Shown: positions 45,875 through 53,911 of the stretch, piece by piece
Numbering within the stretch: the stretch's first letter is position 1
Layout of the letters: each line of letters opens with the position of its first letter
Assembly: GCF_001676615.1 (NCBI RefSeq)
Contig: NZ_LYXZ01000022.1
Span: forward strand, 1-64,000
Direction: 5' to 3'
Length of the DNA stretch: 64,000 nucleotides
From: Labrys sp. WJW
Lineage (GTDB): Bacteria > Pseudomonadota > Alphaproteobacteria > Rhizobiales > Labraceae
Notes under the pieces: model-generated
What the model saw: the letters and a program-made list of their open reading frames with translations, nothing else
What the model was told of the DNA's origin: nothing
Databases searched by the model: none
Made by a program: the position numbers and the translations under genes

Positions 45875-46762
45875 TTATTCCTGCACCTGGCCTGCGGCGA
45901 GATTGGGCCGCTCGGCCGGCAGACTATCGACGGAAACCTGGGGCACCCCGTAGTCGGAGAGCACCTGCGCGATCTCCTTGGCGTGCTTGCGGATGGCGGC
46001 GTTGAGCGTGTGCTTCCATTGCGTCTCGTTGGCCCGGATGCCGAAGGTAATGCGATAGGCCAGCAGAGGACGCTCGCTTTCCTGTACGAGAGGAATGACC
46101 TTGAGCGGCTTGGCCGCCTTGCTGGCGTAATAGCCGGCGATCGGCCCCCAAAGCAGCGCACCGTCGGTGTTTCCAGCGACGAGATCGTCGATGGCTTCCT
46201 TGCCCGCCGCATTGTCCTGCTGATCCAGCGTCAGCCCATAGCTCCTGGCGTTGGCGATCAGGCCGAGGCGCTGCAGGTGGTCGCCCGGCGGTGTGCCGGC
46301 AATGATGCCGAATCGGCGGCCCTTGAGCGCGGGGTCCTCCAGCTTGGTGACGCCGGCCAGCGGCCCGTCCGCCTTGACCACGAGGACATAGGTCGACGCG
46401 TAATAGGGATTGGTGTGCTGGGTGAGATCGGAGCCAGAAGCGGCCCCGATGATCACGTCGCACAGGCCCGTGCCCAGCGTGTTGCGCACGAAGCCCATAC
46501 CCTGCTGCAGCCAGTAATAGCGCACCGGCCGCTGCAGATCCTTGGCAACGATCTCGGCGATGCGGTTCTCGAACCCTTCCTGGCGGCGGTTCGAGAACGG
46601 CATGTTGGCAGGATCCGAGCACACGCGCAGATTGGCTTTGTCGACGAGTTCGGGTACCTGCTGGGCATTGGCGGAATTCAAGCCGAGCACCATCCCGGCC
46701 AGGACAAGGCCGGGAACAAGAAGCAGGTTGGACTCAGTTCGCCATGCAGGCCGTTTCGGCAT
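45875..46762 (-). CDS. xoxJ: XoxJ/MxaJ-type periplasmic binding protein
   Basis: A 295-residue protein of the extracellular solute-binding family 3 type linked to quinoprotein dehydrogenases. After a signal peptide (about 11-33, ending ANA), LRVCSDPANMPFSNRRQEGF and LCDVIIGAASGSDLTQHTNP are hallmarks of XoxJ/MxaJ. XoxJ is thought to help activate or mature XoxF in the periplasm rather than feed a transporter. Its ATG overlaps the end of xoxG by 29 bases. Confidence 0.92.
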   Translation of the reverse strand: MPKRPAWRTESNLLLVPGLVLAGMVLGLNSANAQQVPELVDKANLRVCSDPANMPFSNRRQEGFENRIAEIVAKDLQRPVRYYWLQQGMGFVRNTLGTGLCDVIIGAASGSDLTQHTNPYYASTYVLVVKADGPLAGVTKLEDPALKGRRFGIIAGTPPGDHLQRLGLIANARSYGLTLDQQDNAAGKEAIDDLVAGNTDGALLWGPIAGYYASKAAKPLKVIPLVQESERPLLAYRITFGIRANETQWKHTLNAAIRKHAKEIAQVLSDYGVPQVSVDSLPAERPNLAAGQVQE

Positions 46763-47279
46763 CCTTGGCACTCTGTGGCTTGGGGTCGTGTTTTTCGGGA
46801 CGGACGCGCGCGAGGGCACCATCGCTGCGCGCCCGCAGATAAACATAGATGTCGTCAAGATAGCACATCACGTTCCGGTTCGTGCCGAAAGTCGGCATCA
46901 CCTTCTGGCTTGACGTGCTCACATCTTTGCGACCCTGGACCACGACAGTGCTGAACTGCTCATAATTCATCTTCTTCAGGGAATCGGTGAGCGCCGGCGC
47001 ATAGGTCGAGCCTGCACCGTCGGGACCGTGGCAGACCGTGCATTCGGAATGATAACGCCGATAGCCGGAGAAGGTATACCAATCCACATTGCCATCTGCA
47101 GTGATGTTATAGGTCGGTGCACCCTCGGCATCGCTGTACTTGCCGTCTTCGCTGCTGGCCGGCTTGGCCGGGTCGGCGAAGGCCGAGGTCGCTGCGAAAA
47201 GGCCCAGCGCCAACGCCGTCAGGCCGAAGAGCGCATTGCGATGCAAAGGGGCGGGGCGGTTCCCGGCTCGTGATTTCAT
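46734..47279 (-). CDS. xoxG: Cytochrome c electron acceptor of XoxF
   Basis: A 181-residue secreted c-type cytochrome. The signal peptide ends near residue 35 (AATSAFA). Haem is bound at CTVCH (80-84). The likely axial Met is in KVMPTFGTNRNVMCYLDDIYVYLR. It takes electrons from XoxF-bound PQQ. The ATG at 47279 fits the signal peptide, but no good ribosome site precedes it, so a GTG at 47315 cannot be excluded. Confidence 0.92.
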   Translation of the reverse strand: MKSRAGNRPAPLHRNALFGLTALALGLFAATSAFADPAKPASSEDGKYSDAEGAPTYNITADGNVDWYTFSGYRRYHSECTVCHGPDGAGSTYAPALTDSLKKMNYEQFSTVVVQGRKDVSTSSQKVMPTFGTNRNVMCYLDDIYVYLRARSDGALARVRPEKHDPKPQSAKDAETACMAN

Positions 47280-47387
47280 TGGATTGGCTTGAACAAGCAA
47301 TCGTTTGTCTCCCACTCAGGGCACAGACCACCATTTCGCGGGCCGAAGGGCGCCGAAAGCCGGAAGTCTTCGTTTTTGTCTGGCGAG

Positions 47388-47534
47388 GGGGCTGGGAAAG
47401 AACGACGTCTCCCCAGCCCCGACGGGATGATCGGCCAAAGGGTTTGCAATTTGCCGATATCGACGAGCGGCGCAAAGGCACCTGAGACAGCAAGCCAGGG
47501 CAAACGCGCATTCACGGCGGAACGCGCCTTGCCC
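47388..47534 (-). other. Two stem-loops between xoxF and xoxG
   Basis: In the 274-base gap behind xoxF, 47498-47508 pairs with 47523-47534 (GGGCAA and CGCG blocks with a one-base bulge), starting about 20 bases past the xoxF stop. Further on, GGGGCTGGG (47388-47396) pairs perfectly with CCCAGCCCC (47412-47420). Neither is followed by a T-run, so processing or partial attenuation, giving more xoxF than xoxG message, is more likely than full termination. No gene is seen in the gap. Confidence 0.45.
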
Positions 47535-47553
47535 CGGCTGCTGCATCACGTGC

Positions 47554-49356
47554 TCATGGCAGCGCGAACACCGTCAGCTGTCCGCCGAGCGCGGTGTAGT
47601 TGTTGAGGGCTGCATAGCCACCAACGGCGCCCAGACCCGCATTCGGATCGGTCAGGCCTGCTGCCAGGCCGATACCGGCCCAGCCACCGACACCCGAGAG
47701 CACTGCAACATATTGCTTGCCCTTGTGGGTGTAGGTCATCACGTTGCCGATGATGCCGGAGGGGGTCTTGAACTTGTAGAGTTCCTTACCCGTCTTGGCG
47801 TCGATCGCCTTCAGATAGCCTTCCAGCGTGCCGTAGAACACGACACCGCCGGCAGTCGCGAGCGGGCCGGACCACACCGAGAACTGCTCGGGCAGCGACC
47901 AGACGATCTTGCCCTTGGCAGCGTCCCAGGCAATGAAGTTGCCCATGCCGCCATGGCTGTTGGGGGCCGGATACATCGACAGGGTAGCGCCGACATAGGG
48001 CTGGCCCGGGGTGTAGCTCACCTTGAACGGCTCGTAATCCATGCAGACATGGTTGGTCGGCACGTAGAACAGGCCGGTCTTGGGCGAATAGGCCATCGGC
48101 TGCTGGTCCTTGGAGCCGAGAGCCGCGGGGCATACGCCCTTGGTGTTGACGTCTTCACCATTCTGTTCAGTCGAATATTTGGCCACGACCAGCGGACGAC
48201 CATAGGTCTTGCTGTTCTTGTCCATGTCGACCTTGGTGGCCCAGTTCACGACCGGGTCATACTTCTCGGCAACCAGGAGCTCGCCCGTCTCGCGGTCGAG
48301 GGTGTAGCCGAAGCCGTTGCGGTCCAGATGGACCAGGGCCTTGTGCTCCTTGCCGTCGATCTTGAGATCGACCAGCGGGACTTCGTTGACGCCGTCATAG
48401 TCCCATTCGTCATGGGGCGTCATCTGGTAGACCCACTTGGCAACGCCGGTGTCGGCGTCACGGGCGAAGATGGTCATCGACCACTTGTTGTCGCCGGGGC
48501 GCTGCTTGGGGTTCCAGGTGGAGGGGTTGCCCGTGCCGTAATAGACCAGGTTCAGCTTGGGATCATAGGAATACCAGCCCCAGGTGCAGCCGCCGCCGGT
48601 TTTCCATTGGTCGCCTTGCCAGGTCTTGATGCTGGAATCCTTGCCGATCGGCTTGCCGAGTTCGGTGGTCTTTTCCGGATCGACCAGCATTTCCTCGTCC
48701 GGGCCCATGGAATAGGCGCGCCAGGCTTGCTTGCCGGTCTTGAGGTCATAGGCGGTGAGATGGCAACGCACGCCGAATTCACCACCGGAAATGCCGACGA
48801 GGATCTTGTCCTTGACGGGCATGACGGTCGCGGTGTTGGTCTCGCCCTTCTTCGGGTCGCCGTTGACGACGGACCAGACCACCTTGCCGGTCTTGGCGTC
48901 GAGCGCCACGACGGTGGTGTCGGCCTGGTGCAGGAACACCTTGCCGTCCGCATAGGCCAAGCCGCGATTGACCGTGTCGCAGCACATCACGGGAATGACG
49001 TTCGGATCCTGCTTGGGATCGTAACGCCAGATGATCTTGCCTTCATTGTTGAGATCGAGGGCATAGACCGTGTTGGGAAACGGCGTATGGACATACATGA
49101 TGTCGCCGACGACCAGCGGGGAGCCTTCATGGCCGCGCAGGACGCCTGTCGAGAATGTCCAGGAAACCTGGAGCTTCTTGACGTTTTCCGCAGTAATTTG
49201 GTCAAGTTTCGAATATCGAGTATTCGCATAATCGCCGGTCTGCAGCACCCACTGATTGGGGTCCTGCGTCAGCTTTTGTACTTCGTCGTTGGCGTAGGCC
49301 TGCGCGCCGAATAACAGCGAGCAGACCACGCCCAGCCACGCTATCAATATTTTCAT
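47554..49356 (-). CDS. xoxF: Lanthanide-type methanol dehydrogenase XoxF
   Basis: A 600-residue PQQ quinoprotein with signal peptide 1-22 (ending YA). Eight-bladed propeller motifs run throughout. Key residues: vicinal disulfide Cys125-Cys126 (VMCCDTV), Glu193 (GGEFG) and Asn277 (GTGNPS) as metal ligands, catalytic Asp319 and the extra Asp321 in [10 protein letters not shown]. This DYD arrangement marks lanthanide-dependent XoxF; calcium-type MxaF has Ala there. It oxidises methanol in the periplasm. GGAGGAAG precedes the ATG. No mxaI-like small subunit is nearby. Confidence 0.97.
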   Translation of the reverse strand: MKILIAWLGVVCSLLFGAQAYANDEVQKLTQDPNQWVLQTGDYANTRYSKLDQITAENVKKLQVSWTFSTGVLRGHEGSPLVVGDIMYVHTPFPNTVYALDLNNEGKIIWRYDPKQDPNVIPVMCCDTVNRGLAYADGKVFLHQADTTVVALDAKTGKVVWSVVNGDPKKGETNTATVMPVKDKILVGISGGEFGVRCHLTAYDLKTGKQAWRAYSMGPDEEMLVDPEKTTELGKPIGKDSSIKTWQGDQWKTGGGCTWGWYSYDPKLNLVYYGTGNPSTWNPKQRPGDNKWSMTIFARDADTGVAKWVYQMTPHDEWDYDGVNEVPLVDLKIDGKEHKALVHLDRNGFGYTLDRETGELLVAEKYDPVVNWATKVDMDKNSKTYGRPLVVAKYSTEQNGEDVNTKGVCPAALGSKDQQPMAYSPKTGLFYVPTNHVCMDYEPFKVSYTPGQPYVGATLSMYPAPNSHGGMGNFIAWDAAKGKIVWSLPEQFSVWSGPLATAGGVVFYGTLEGYLKAIDAKTGKELYKFKTPSGIIGNVMTYTHKGKQYVAVLSGVGGWAGIGLAAGLTDPNAGLGAVGGYAALNNYTALGGQLTVFALP

Positions 49357-49708
49357 TGGGCTTCCTCCGAGTGGCCACACGCATGCCGTCCCGCCGGACC
49401 ACATGCCGAACTTGATGTCGTTCTTCTAGCCTTGGGGATACCTCGTCTCTTCGACAGCGTGTCACAGCCGGCGGATCCGCCTCGTAGCCATAGGCATAAG
49501 CCGCTGGCTTTCGAATCGACACTGCGATCCCCATCACGGTGCCGTTGGAAGTCGAAGATGCGTTACCTTATGCAACGTGTTCAGTTCATGCAAGATTTGA
49601 CTGACATGCCATTAGATTTATTTTTACCTTATTATGGTGCATTGCATCATTTATTGAATGCACCGCAAAATACCGACGGTAATATATGGTTCTTACGCTC
49701 GGCGCCGG
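49357..49708 (-). promoter_or_regulatory. xoxF upstream region with AT-rich island
   Basis: These 352 bases precede xoxF and follow the end of the metallo-hydrolase gene. Bases about 49555-49690 are sharply AT-rich (runs such as TTATTTTTACC) and contain GGTGCATT (49636-49643) with AATGCACC (49657-49664), an 8-bp inverted repeat with a 13-base spacer. Promoter boxes for this highly expressed gene most likely lie here, but could not be set by eye. The inverted repeat may be an operator or a terminator of the upstream operon. No gene is supported. Confidence 0.45.
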
Positions 49709-50653
49709 CTATTCCCATTCGAGTTCATGAAAGGCACTTGTGGCATTTCGCGGATTGAACTCGTCGAAAAGCTCCCAGTTGTCGCGCTCGGATTGCCCCG
49801 CACGTTCCGCCGCCTCCTGCAATGTCCGGCCTTCGGCGATCATCGCGCGCACATCGTCGCGCAGGCGCGTGAGATAGCGCCGCATCGGATCGGCCGCCGC
49901 CGGCCAGGGCATCGCTGCCGGACCGTGGCCCGGCACGACACGGGCGGCCGGGCGCGAGTGCAGCGTGTCGATCACGGCAATCCAACCCTTGAGGCTGCCG
50001 TCGAGCGCCGGGACATGACCGGCAAAGAGCAGGTCTCCCAGGAACCAGGTGCCTGTCTTCTCGTCCAGCACGGTGAGATCGGTGTTGGTATGGGCCGTCG
50101 GCCAGGCCTCCAGCAGGAGGCGGCGGCCGCCGAGATCGAGGTCGAGCCGATCCTTGACCAGCAGGGTGGGAGCGACCGCCTCCGTGCCGGCGAAGGCGGC
50201 TTCCCCGATCAGCCGGCGCGTCGCCGACAGATAGGTCCCGGCGCGCGCGGACAGGGCCTCGGGCAAATTGGCATGGCCGACGATCGTCACGCCCGGCAGG
50301 CGGAAGGCGGCATTGCCGAGCAGATGGTCGGGATGAACATGGGTGTCGATGACATAGCGGATCGGCTTGTCGGTACGGGCGCGGATGGCCGCCAACAAGG
50401 AAAGACCCGCCTGCTTCGAACCGCCCGTGTCGATGACCGCGACCGCCTCGTTGCCGATGACGAAGCCGGCATTGCCGATGGCATCGGCATTGCCCGGCGC
50501 GGCCAGTTCATGCGGGGCAGCAAAAACGAAGACGCCCTCGGCTATTTCCGTCATCGGCAGGGGCGTCGGCAGCGTCTCAGCCGAAACGAAGCCGGGAAGC
50601 AGGATAAGGCAGGCCGCCATCCAAAGCCGGGCCAGCATCACGAGCCGTCGCAT
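49709..50653 (-). CDS. Quinoprotein-associated zinc metallo-hydrolase (MBL fold)
   Basis: A 314-residue secreted metallo-beta-lactamase-fold protein. Signal peptide 1-25 ends in VSA. The zinc motif is THVHPDHLLGN with H105, H107, D109 and H110; later ligands are in AHTNTDLTV and GHGPAAMPW. It resembles the metallohydrolases of the quinoprotein relay type (SoxH-related), which accompany PQQ dehydrogenases; the reaction is not known. GGAAGGAG precedes the ATG. It follows the ABC ATPase by 29 bases, so is probably co-transcribed with the transporter. Confidence 0.82.
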   Translation of the reverse strand: MRRLVMLARLWMAACLILLPGFVSAETLPTPLPMTEIAEGVFVFAAPHELAAPGNADAIGNAGFVIGNEAVAVIDTGGSKQAGLSLLAAIRARTDKPIRYVIDTHVHPDHLLGNAAFRLPGVTIVGHANLPEALSARAGTYLSATRRLIGEAAFAGTEAVAPTLLVKDRLDLDLGGRRLLLEAWPTAHTNTDLTVLDEKTGTWFLGDLLFAGHVPALDGSLKGWIAVIDTLHSRPAARVVPGHGPAAMPWPAAADPMRRYLTRLRDDVRAMIAEGRTLQEAAERAGQSERDNWELFDEFNPRNATSAFHELEWE

Positions 50654-50682
50654 CCTGCAAGCTCCTTCCTCGACCTCCGGCG

Positions 50683-51414
50683 CTACAGGCCGAAACGCTC
50701 GGCAAATTCCCGGTGCCGCGTTTCGATCCAGGCCGAATGCCGGTCCGGGCGCGCTTCCACGATCGCGACCTCATGGAGGATGCGGGTGGGACGGGGCCCC
50801 AGAAACAGCAGCCGATCGGCCAGGCCGATCGCCTCGCGCACATTGTGGGTCACCATCAGAACCGTGATGCCATGGTCGGCGACTTCAGCCAGCAGGCAAG
50901 CGCGCAGTTCCAGCGCGGCCTTGTCGTCGAGCGATACGAAGGGCTCGTCCAGCACCAGCAATTGCGGCTCGAGTGCCAAGGCTCGAGCCAGCGCGACGCG
51001 CCTCTGCAGGCCGAGCGACAGCGCATGCGGATAATGCGTGCGCCATTCCGTGAGGCCGAGCCGCCCGAACAGCGCGTCGAGCTCGCGCCGGCGCTGCGAC
51101 GGCGGCAAGGCGATGCGAACATTCTGTTCGACCGTCCGCCAGGGCAGCAAGCGCGGCTCCTGGAAGGTTACCCCGACTGTCAGCGCCGTGATGTCGGGCT
51201 CCACCCTGCCCTCGAAATCACGATCGAGCCCGAGCAGGATCTTCAGGGCCGTGGTCTTGCCGCAGCCGGAAGGGCCGATCAGGCAGGTGAATTCCCCCAC
51301 GGCCAGCGAAAGGTCGAGCCCCCTGACGGCCTCCACGGCCCTGCCGCGATCATCGCGATAGACCTTGCTGGCAATGCTGAGGTCAAGCAAGGGCGGGGCG
51401 CCAGCGTCGGGCAT
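50683..51414 (-). CDS. ABC transporter ATPase (NitT/TauT type)
   Basis: A 243-residue ATPase. Walker A is GPSGCGKTT, the signature region reads LSLGLQRR (Leu-Gly in place of the usual Gly-Gly), and Walker B ends LLVLDEPFVSLD. It matches the nitrate/sulfonate/taurine importer ATPases. The ATG at 51414 overlaps the permease end by 32 bases. The altered signature motif is worth noting, though still compatible with ATP hydrolysis. Confidence 0.85.
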   Translation of the reverse strand: MPDAGAPPLLDLSIASKVYRDDRGRAVEAVRGLDLSLAVGEFTCLIGPSGCGKTTALKILLGLDRDFEGRVEPDITALTVGVTFQEPRLLPWRTVEQNVRIALPPSQRRRELDALFGRLGLTEWRTHYPHALSLGLQRRVALARALALEPQLLVLDEPFVSLDDKAALELRACLLAEVADHGITVLMVTHNVREAIGLADRLLFLGPRPTRILHEVAIVEARPDRHSAWIETRHREFAERFGL

Positions 51415-52168
51415 GCTTCTCAAGGGGTTGCAACAGGAGAAATTCGATAGCGAGCATGACGCAGGTGAAAGCGAGAGCATAGCCCAGCACCGCCGTGACA
51501 TCCGAAAGCTGGAAATAGAGTGAAATCGCGTAGCCGACGCCCGACGAGCGGCCGAGCAGTTCGACCACCAGCACGATCTTCCAGACCAGCGCCAGGCCCG
51601 AACGCGCTGCCACCGCGACATAGGGCGCCAATTGCGGCATCAGGACATGGCGCAGCCAGGTTCCCGCCGGAAAGCGATAGACATGGGCCATTTCCTCCAG
51701 GTCGCGATCGAGGGCCCGGGTACCCTCGCGCAGCACCACGATGACATTGGGGATCTTGTTGAGGGCGACCGCCGTCACCGCCGCGGCTTCGGTCAGGCCA
51801 AGCCAGATATAGCACAGCACGGCGATCACCAGGGCCGGCATGTTGAGCAGCACCAGGAGCCAGACATCGAAGGCCGCGTTGGCCCGGTGCCAGCGGCCGA
51901 GGACGATGCCGATGGCACTGCCGATCAGCATCGCCACGCCGAAGGCGCCGGCAACCCGTCCCAGCGTGATGCCGATATTGGCGATCAGGTCGCCGCGCCG
52001 GGTCTCCGCGACGATGAAGGCGAGCACCGCCGCCGGCGAGGGCAACAGCGGGCCATTGGCCAGCCGGGCCGCGACCTCCCAGATCGCCAGCAAGGCAAGC
52101 AGCGAGACCAGCCGGGCCGTGAGCCCGGCCAGGCGCCCGCTGCCCCATTCTGTCAATGTCCGGCCCAA
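51383..52168 (-). CDS. ABC transporter permease (NitT/TauT type)
   Basis: A 261-residue membrane protein with about six spans. The EAA-type loop is visible in REGTRALDRDLEEMAHVYRF. It pairs with the following ATPase. The start is probably TTG at 52168, since GGAGGGG lies nine bases before it; a second TTG at 52156 would overlap the binding-protein stop (TTGA) and is also possible. Substrate unknown. Confidence 0.82.
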   Translation of the reverse strand: MGRTLTEWGSGRLAGLTARLVSLLALLAIWEVAARLANGPLLPSPAAVLAFIVAETRRGDLIANIGITLGRVAGAFGVAMLIGSAIGIVLGRWHRANAAFDVWLLVLLNMPALVIAVLCYIWLGLTEAAAVTAVALNKIPNVIVVLREGTRALDRDLEEMAHVYRFPAGTWLRHVLMPQLAPYVAVAARSGLALVWKIVLVVELLGRSSGVGYAISLYFQLSDVTAVLGYALAFTCVMLAIEFLLLQPLEKHARRWRPALA

Positions 52169-53139
52169 TAGAGCCCCTCCGGAAGGGTGGCGGTCTTGCC
52201 GACCAGCTTCTCGCCGCCGAGTTCGGCCAGCTTGGCGTAGAGCTTGGCGGCATCCGCCTGCTCGTCGGCGATCGCCCGGCTGGGAATGCCGGCCAGAAAG
52301 GTGCGCTTCAGGACGTTATAGGTCGCCTCGTCGTCGGCCTGCATCAGGGGCCGGAGTTGCGACCAGATCGCCTCCTGGCTCGCCATGGCCTGCTTGGCCT
52401 GCCGGGAAGCGGCGGCAAAGGCGGCGATGCGCTTGTCATGTTGCTCGTCGCCCCGCTTGAAGACATAGCCGACGAAGGAGATCGATCCCTCGACGCCGAA
52501 GGAGCGCGCGACCTCGTCGGCGCCGATCAGGCGCTTGAAGCCCTTGGCTTCCAGACGCGCGCAGAAATTCCAATAGAGCAGCGCCGCATCGAGCTCGCCC
52601 TGCTCCAGCTTCATGCTCAGCAGGGGAGGCGCCCCGAACACCGGCTCGGCCACCTTGGCCAGGTCGATGCCGGCCTGGTGCCGGGCATAGGCCTGCAGCA
52701 GGATCCAGCTCTTGTCGAGCGCTCCGCCGGCTACCCCGATGCGCTTGCCGGCAAGATCGGCGACCGTGGCGATCGTCGAATCCGGCGCCCGCATCACTGC
52801 TCCTTCCGATGCCGAGAAGGGCAGGAACACGATGTCCCGCCCCTCGCCGCGCATGCGCGCCGCCCAGAGCAGATCGGAGACGATGCTGTCGACGGCATCG
52901 CCCAGGAAGGCGATACGCGCCGCATCGTTGGAGGCGAGCTTGAGCGGTTCGATCCTCAAGCCCGCAGCCTCGTCCAGGCCGAGCGCGCGGATGGCGGCAA
53001 GCTCCCATTCGACGGTGCCGAAGGACAGAACCCCCAGGCGCAGCGGCGCCAGCTGCGCCCGGGCCGCCCCCGCAGAACCCAGAAAGCCCGCACCCAGGCC
53101 CGCAGCCGCAAGCGCGAGAAATTGTCGCCGTTTCATCAT
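52153..53139 (-). CDS. ABC transporter substrate-binding protein (NitT/TauT type)
   Basis: A 328-residue periplasmic protein with a Tat-like signal (MMKRRQFLALAAAGLGAGF), cleaved near ARA at 28. The mature part is an SsuA/NitT-type binding fold: RLGVLSFGTVEWELAAIRAL, then IASDLLWAAR-like IVSDLLWAARMRGEG and GVAGGALDKSWILLQAYA. No Cys lipid anchor. First gene of the four-gene unit that ends with the zinc hydrolase, just upstream of xoxF. Ligand unknown; a compound linked to the quinoprotein system is inferred. Confidence 0.82.
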   Translation of the reverse strand: MMKRRQFLALAAAGLGAGFLGSAGAARAQLAPLRLGVLSFGTVEWELAAIRALGLDEAAGLRIEPLKLASNDAARIAFLGDAVDSIVSDLLWAARMRGEGRDIVFLPFSASEGAVMRAPDSTIATVADLAGKRIGVAGGALDKSWILLQAYARHQAGIDLAKVAEPVFGAPPLLSMKLEQGELDAALLYWNFCARLEAKGFKRLIGADEVARSFGVEGSISFVGYVFKRGDEQHDKRIAAFAAASRQAKQAMASQEAIWSQLRPLMQADDEATYNVLKRTFLAGIPSRAIADEQADAAKLYAKLAELGGEKLVGKTATLPEGLYWAGH

Positions 53140-53440
53140 TGCGGCAATCCACCGTCGAAACGCGCCATGGCACGCCCAACCCCATCAAATTGTTTCTGAA
53201 AAGGCCGCCGCTGCCGAACCGGGAGCGAGCCGAAATCGCCGGCTACCAAGCGCGCATCCTCCCTGTGCAGATAATATCTATTCTTGACAAGGAGTGTGAT
53301 CATCATTCTTCATGCTGTCCAGTCACTTTACGTTGCGCCTAGACTGATTCACAACGCAACACGACATATGAAGAACAAAATAAGCAGAAATTAAGCTTAA
53401 CCTTCGATGACTTCGGATGAATGGCCGAAAGGGAGAGAAA
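53140..53440. promoter_or_regulatory. Divergent intergenic region, ABC operon and cytochrome c
   Basis: About 300 bases between divergent genes; the half next to the cytochrome (53260-53440) is AT-rich. A TTGACA sequence is at 53284-53289, but no good -10 box lies at the right distance, so I do not call a promoter position. No gene is supported here. Confidence 0.4.
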
Positions 53441-53827
53441 ATGCGACAGGTCGCCGTCGGAATTCTTGCCTCTATCCTGATATCAAGTGCCGCACTTGCG
53501 CAAGACGCGGCCCTTGGAGAGAAAGTATTCATTAAGTGTAAAGTTTGCCATCAGGTTGGAGAGACCGCAAAGAACGCCGTTGGCCCTGAGTTGAATGGAA
53601 TAATCGGTCGTAAATCCGGGTCTGTAGAAACTTACACCTATTCACCAGCAATGAAGAGTGCCGGCCTGACCTGGGCGGAGGACACTCTCTCAGAATATCT
53701 TAAGAGCCCAAAACAGAAGGTACCCGGCAACAAGATGGCCTTTGTCGGCCTGTCGAAGCCCGACGACATCGCCAATGTCATCGCCTATCTCAAGCAGTTC
53801 GACGCCAGCGGCAAGAAGGCACCTTGA
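53441..53827 (+). CDS. Secreted class I cytochrome c (c2/c550 type)
   Basis: A 128-residue cytochrome with signal peptide 1-20 (ending ALA). Haem is bound at CKVCH (about 34-38), and the axial Met is in PGNKMAFVGL. The TYSPAMKSAGLTW block is typical of cytochrome c2/c550, which could pass electrons from XoxG to an oxidase. GGGAGAG precedes the ATG. The first two thirds use AT-rich codons unlike the GC-rich end and the neighbours. Confidence 0.92.
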   Translation: MRQVAVGILASILISSAALAQDAALGEKVFIKCKVCHQVGETAKNAVGPELNGIIGRKSGSVETYTYSPAMKSAGLTWAEDTLSEYLKSPKQKVPGNKMAFVGLSKPDDIANVIAYLKQFDASGKKAP

Positions 53828-53911
53828 GACGGCCGGCAGCCGCTGCATGCCTACACTGAAACCGGCGACGGGCGGATGGGGTCCAGGTCCTGCCCGCCGT
53901 TTGCGCACCCG

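Noticed and set aside
53284..53312. Sigma-70 promoter for the cytochrome c gene
   Set aside because: TTGACA is present at 53284, but nothing close to TATAAT lies 16-18 bases further on.
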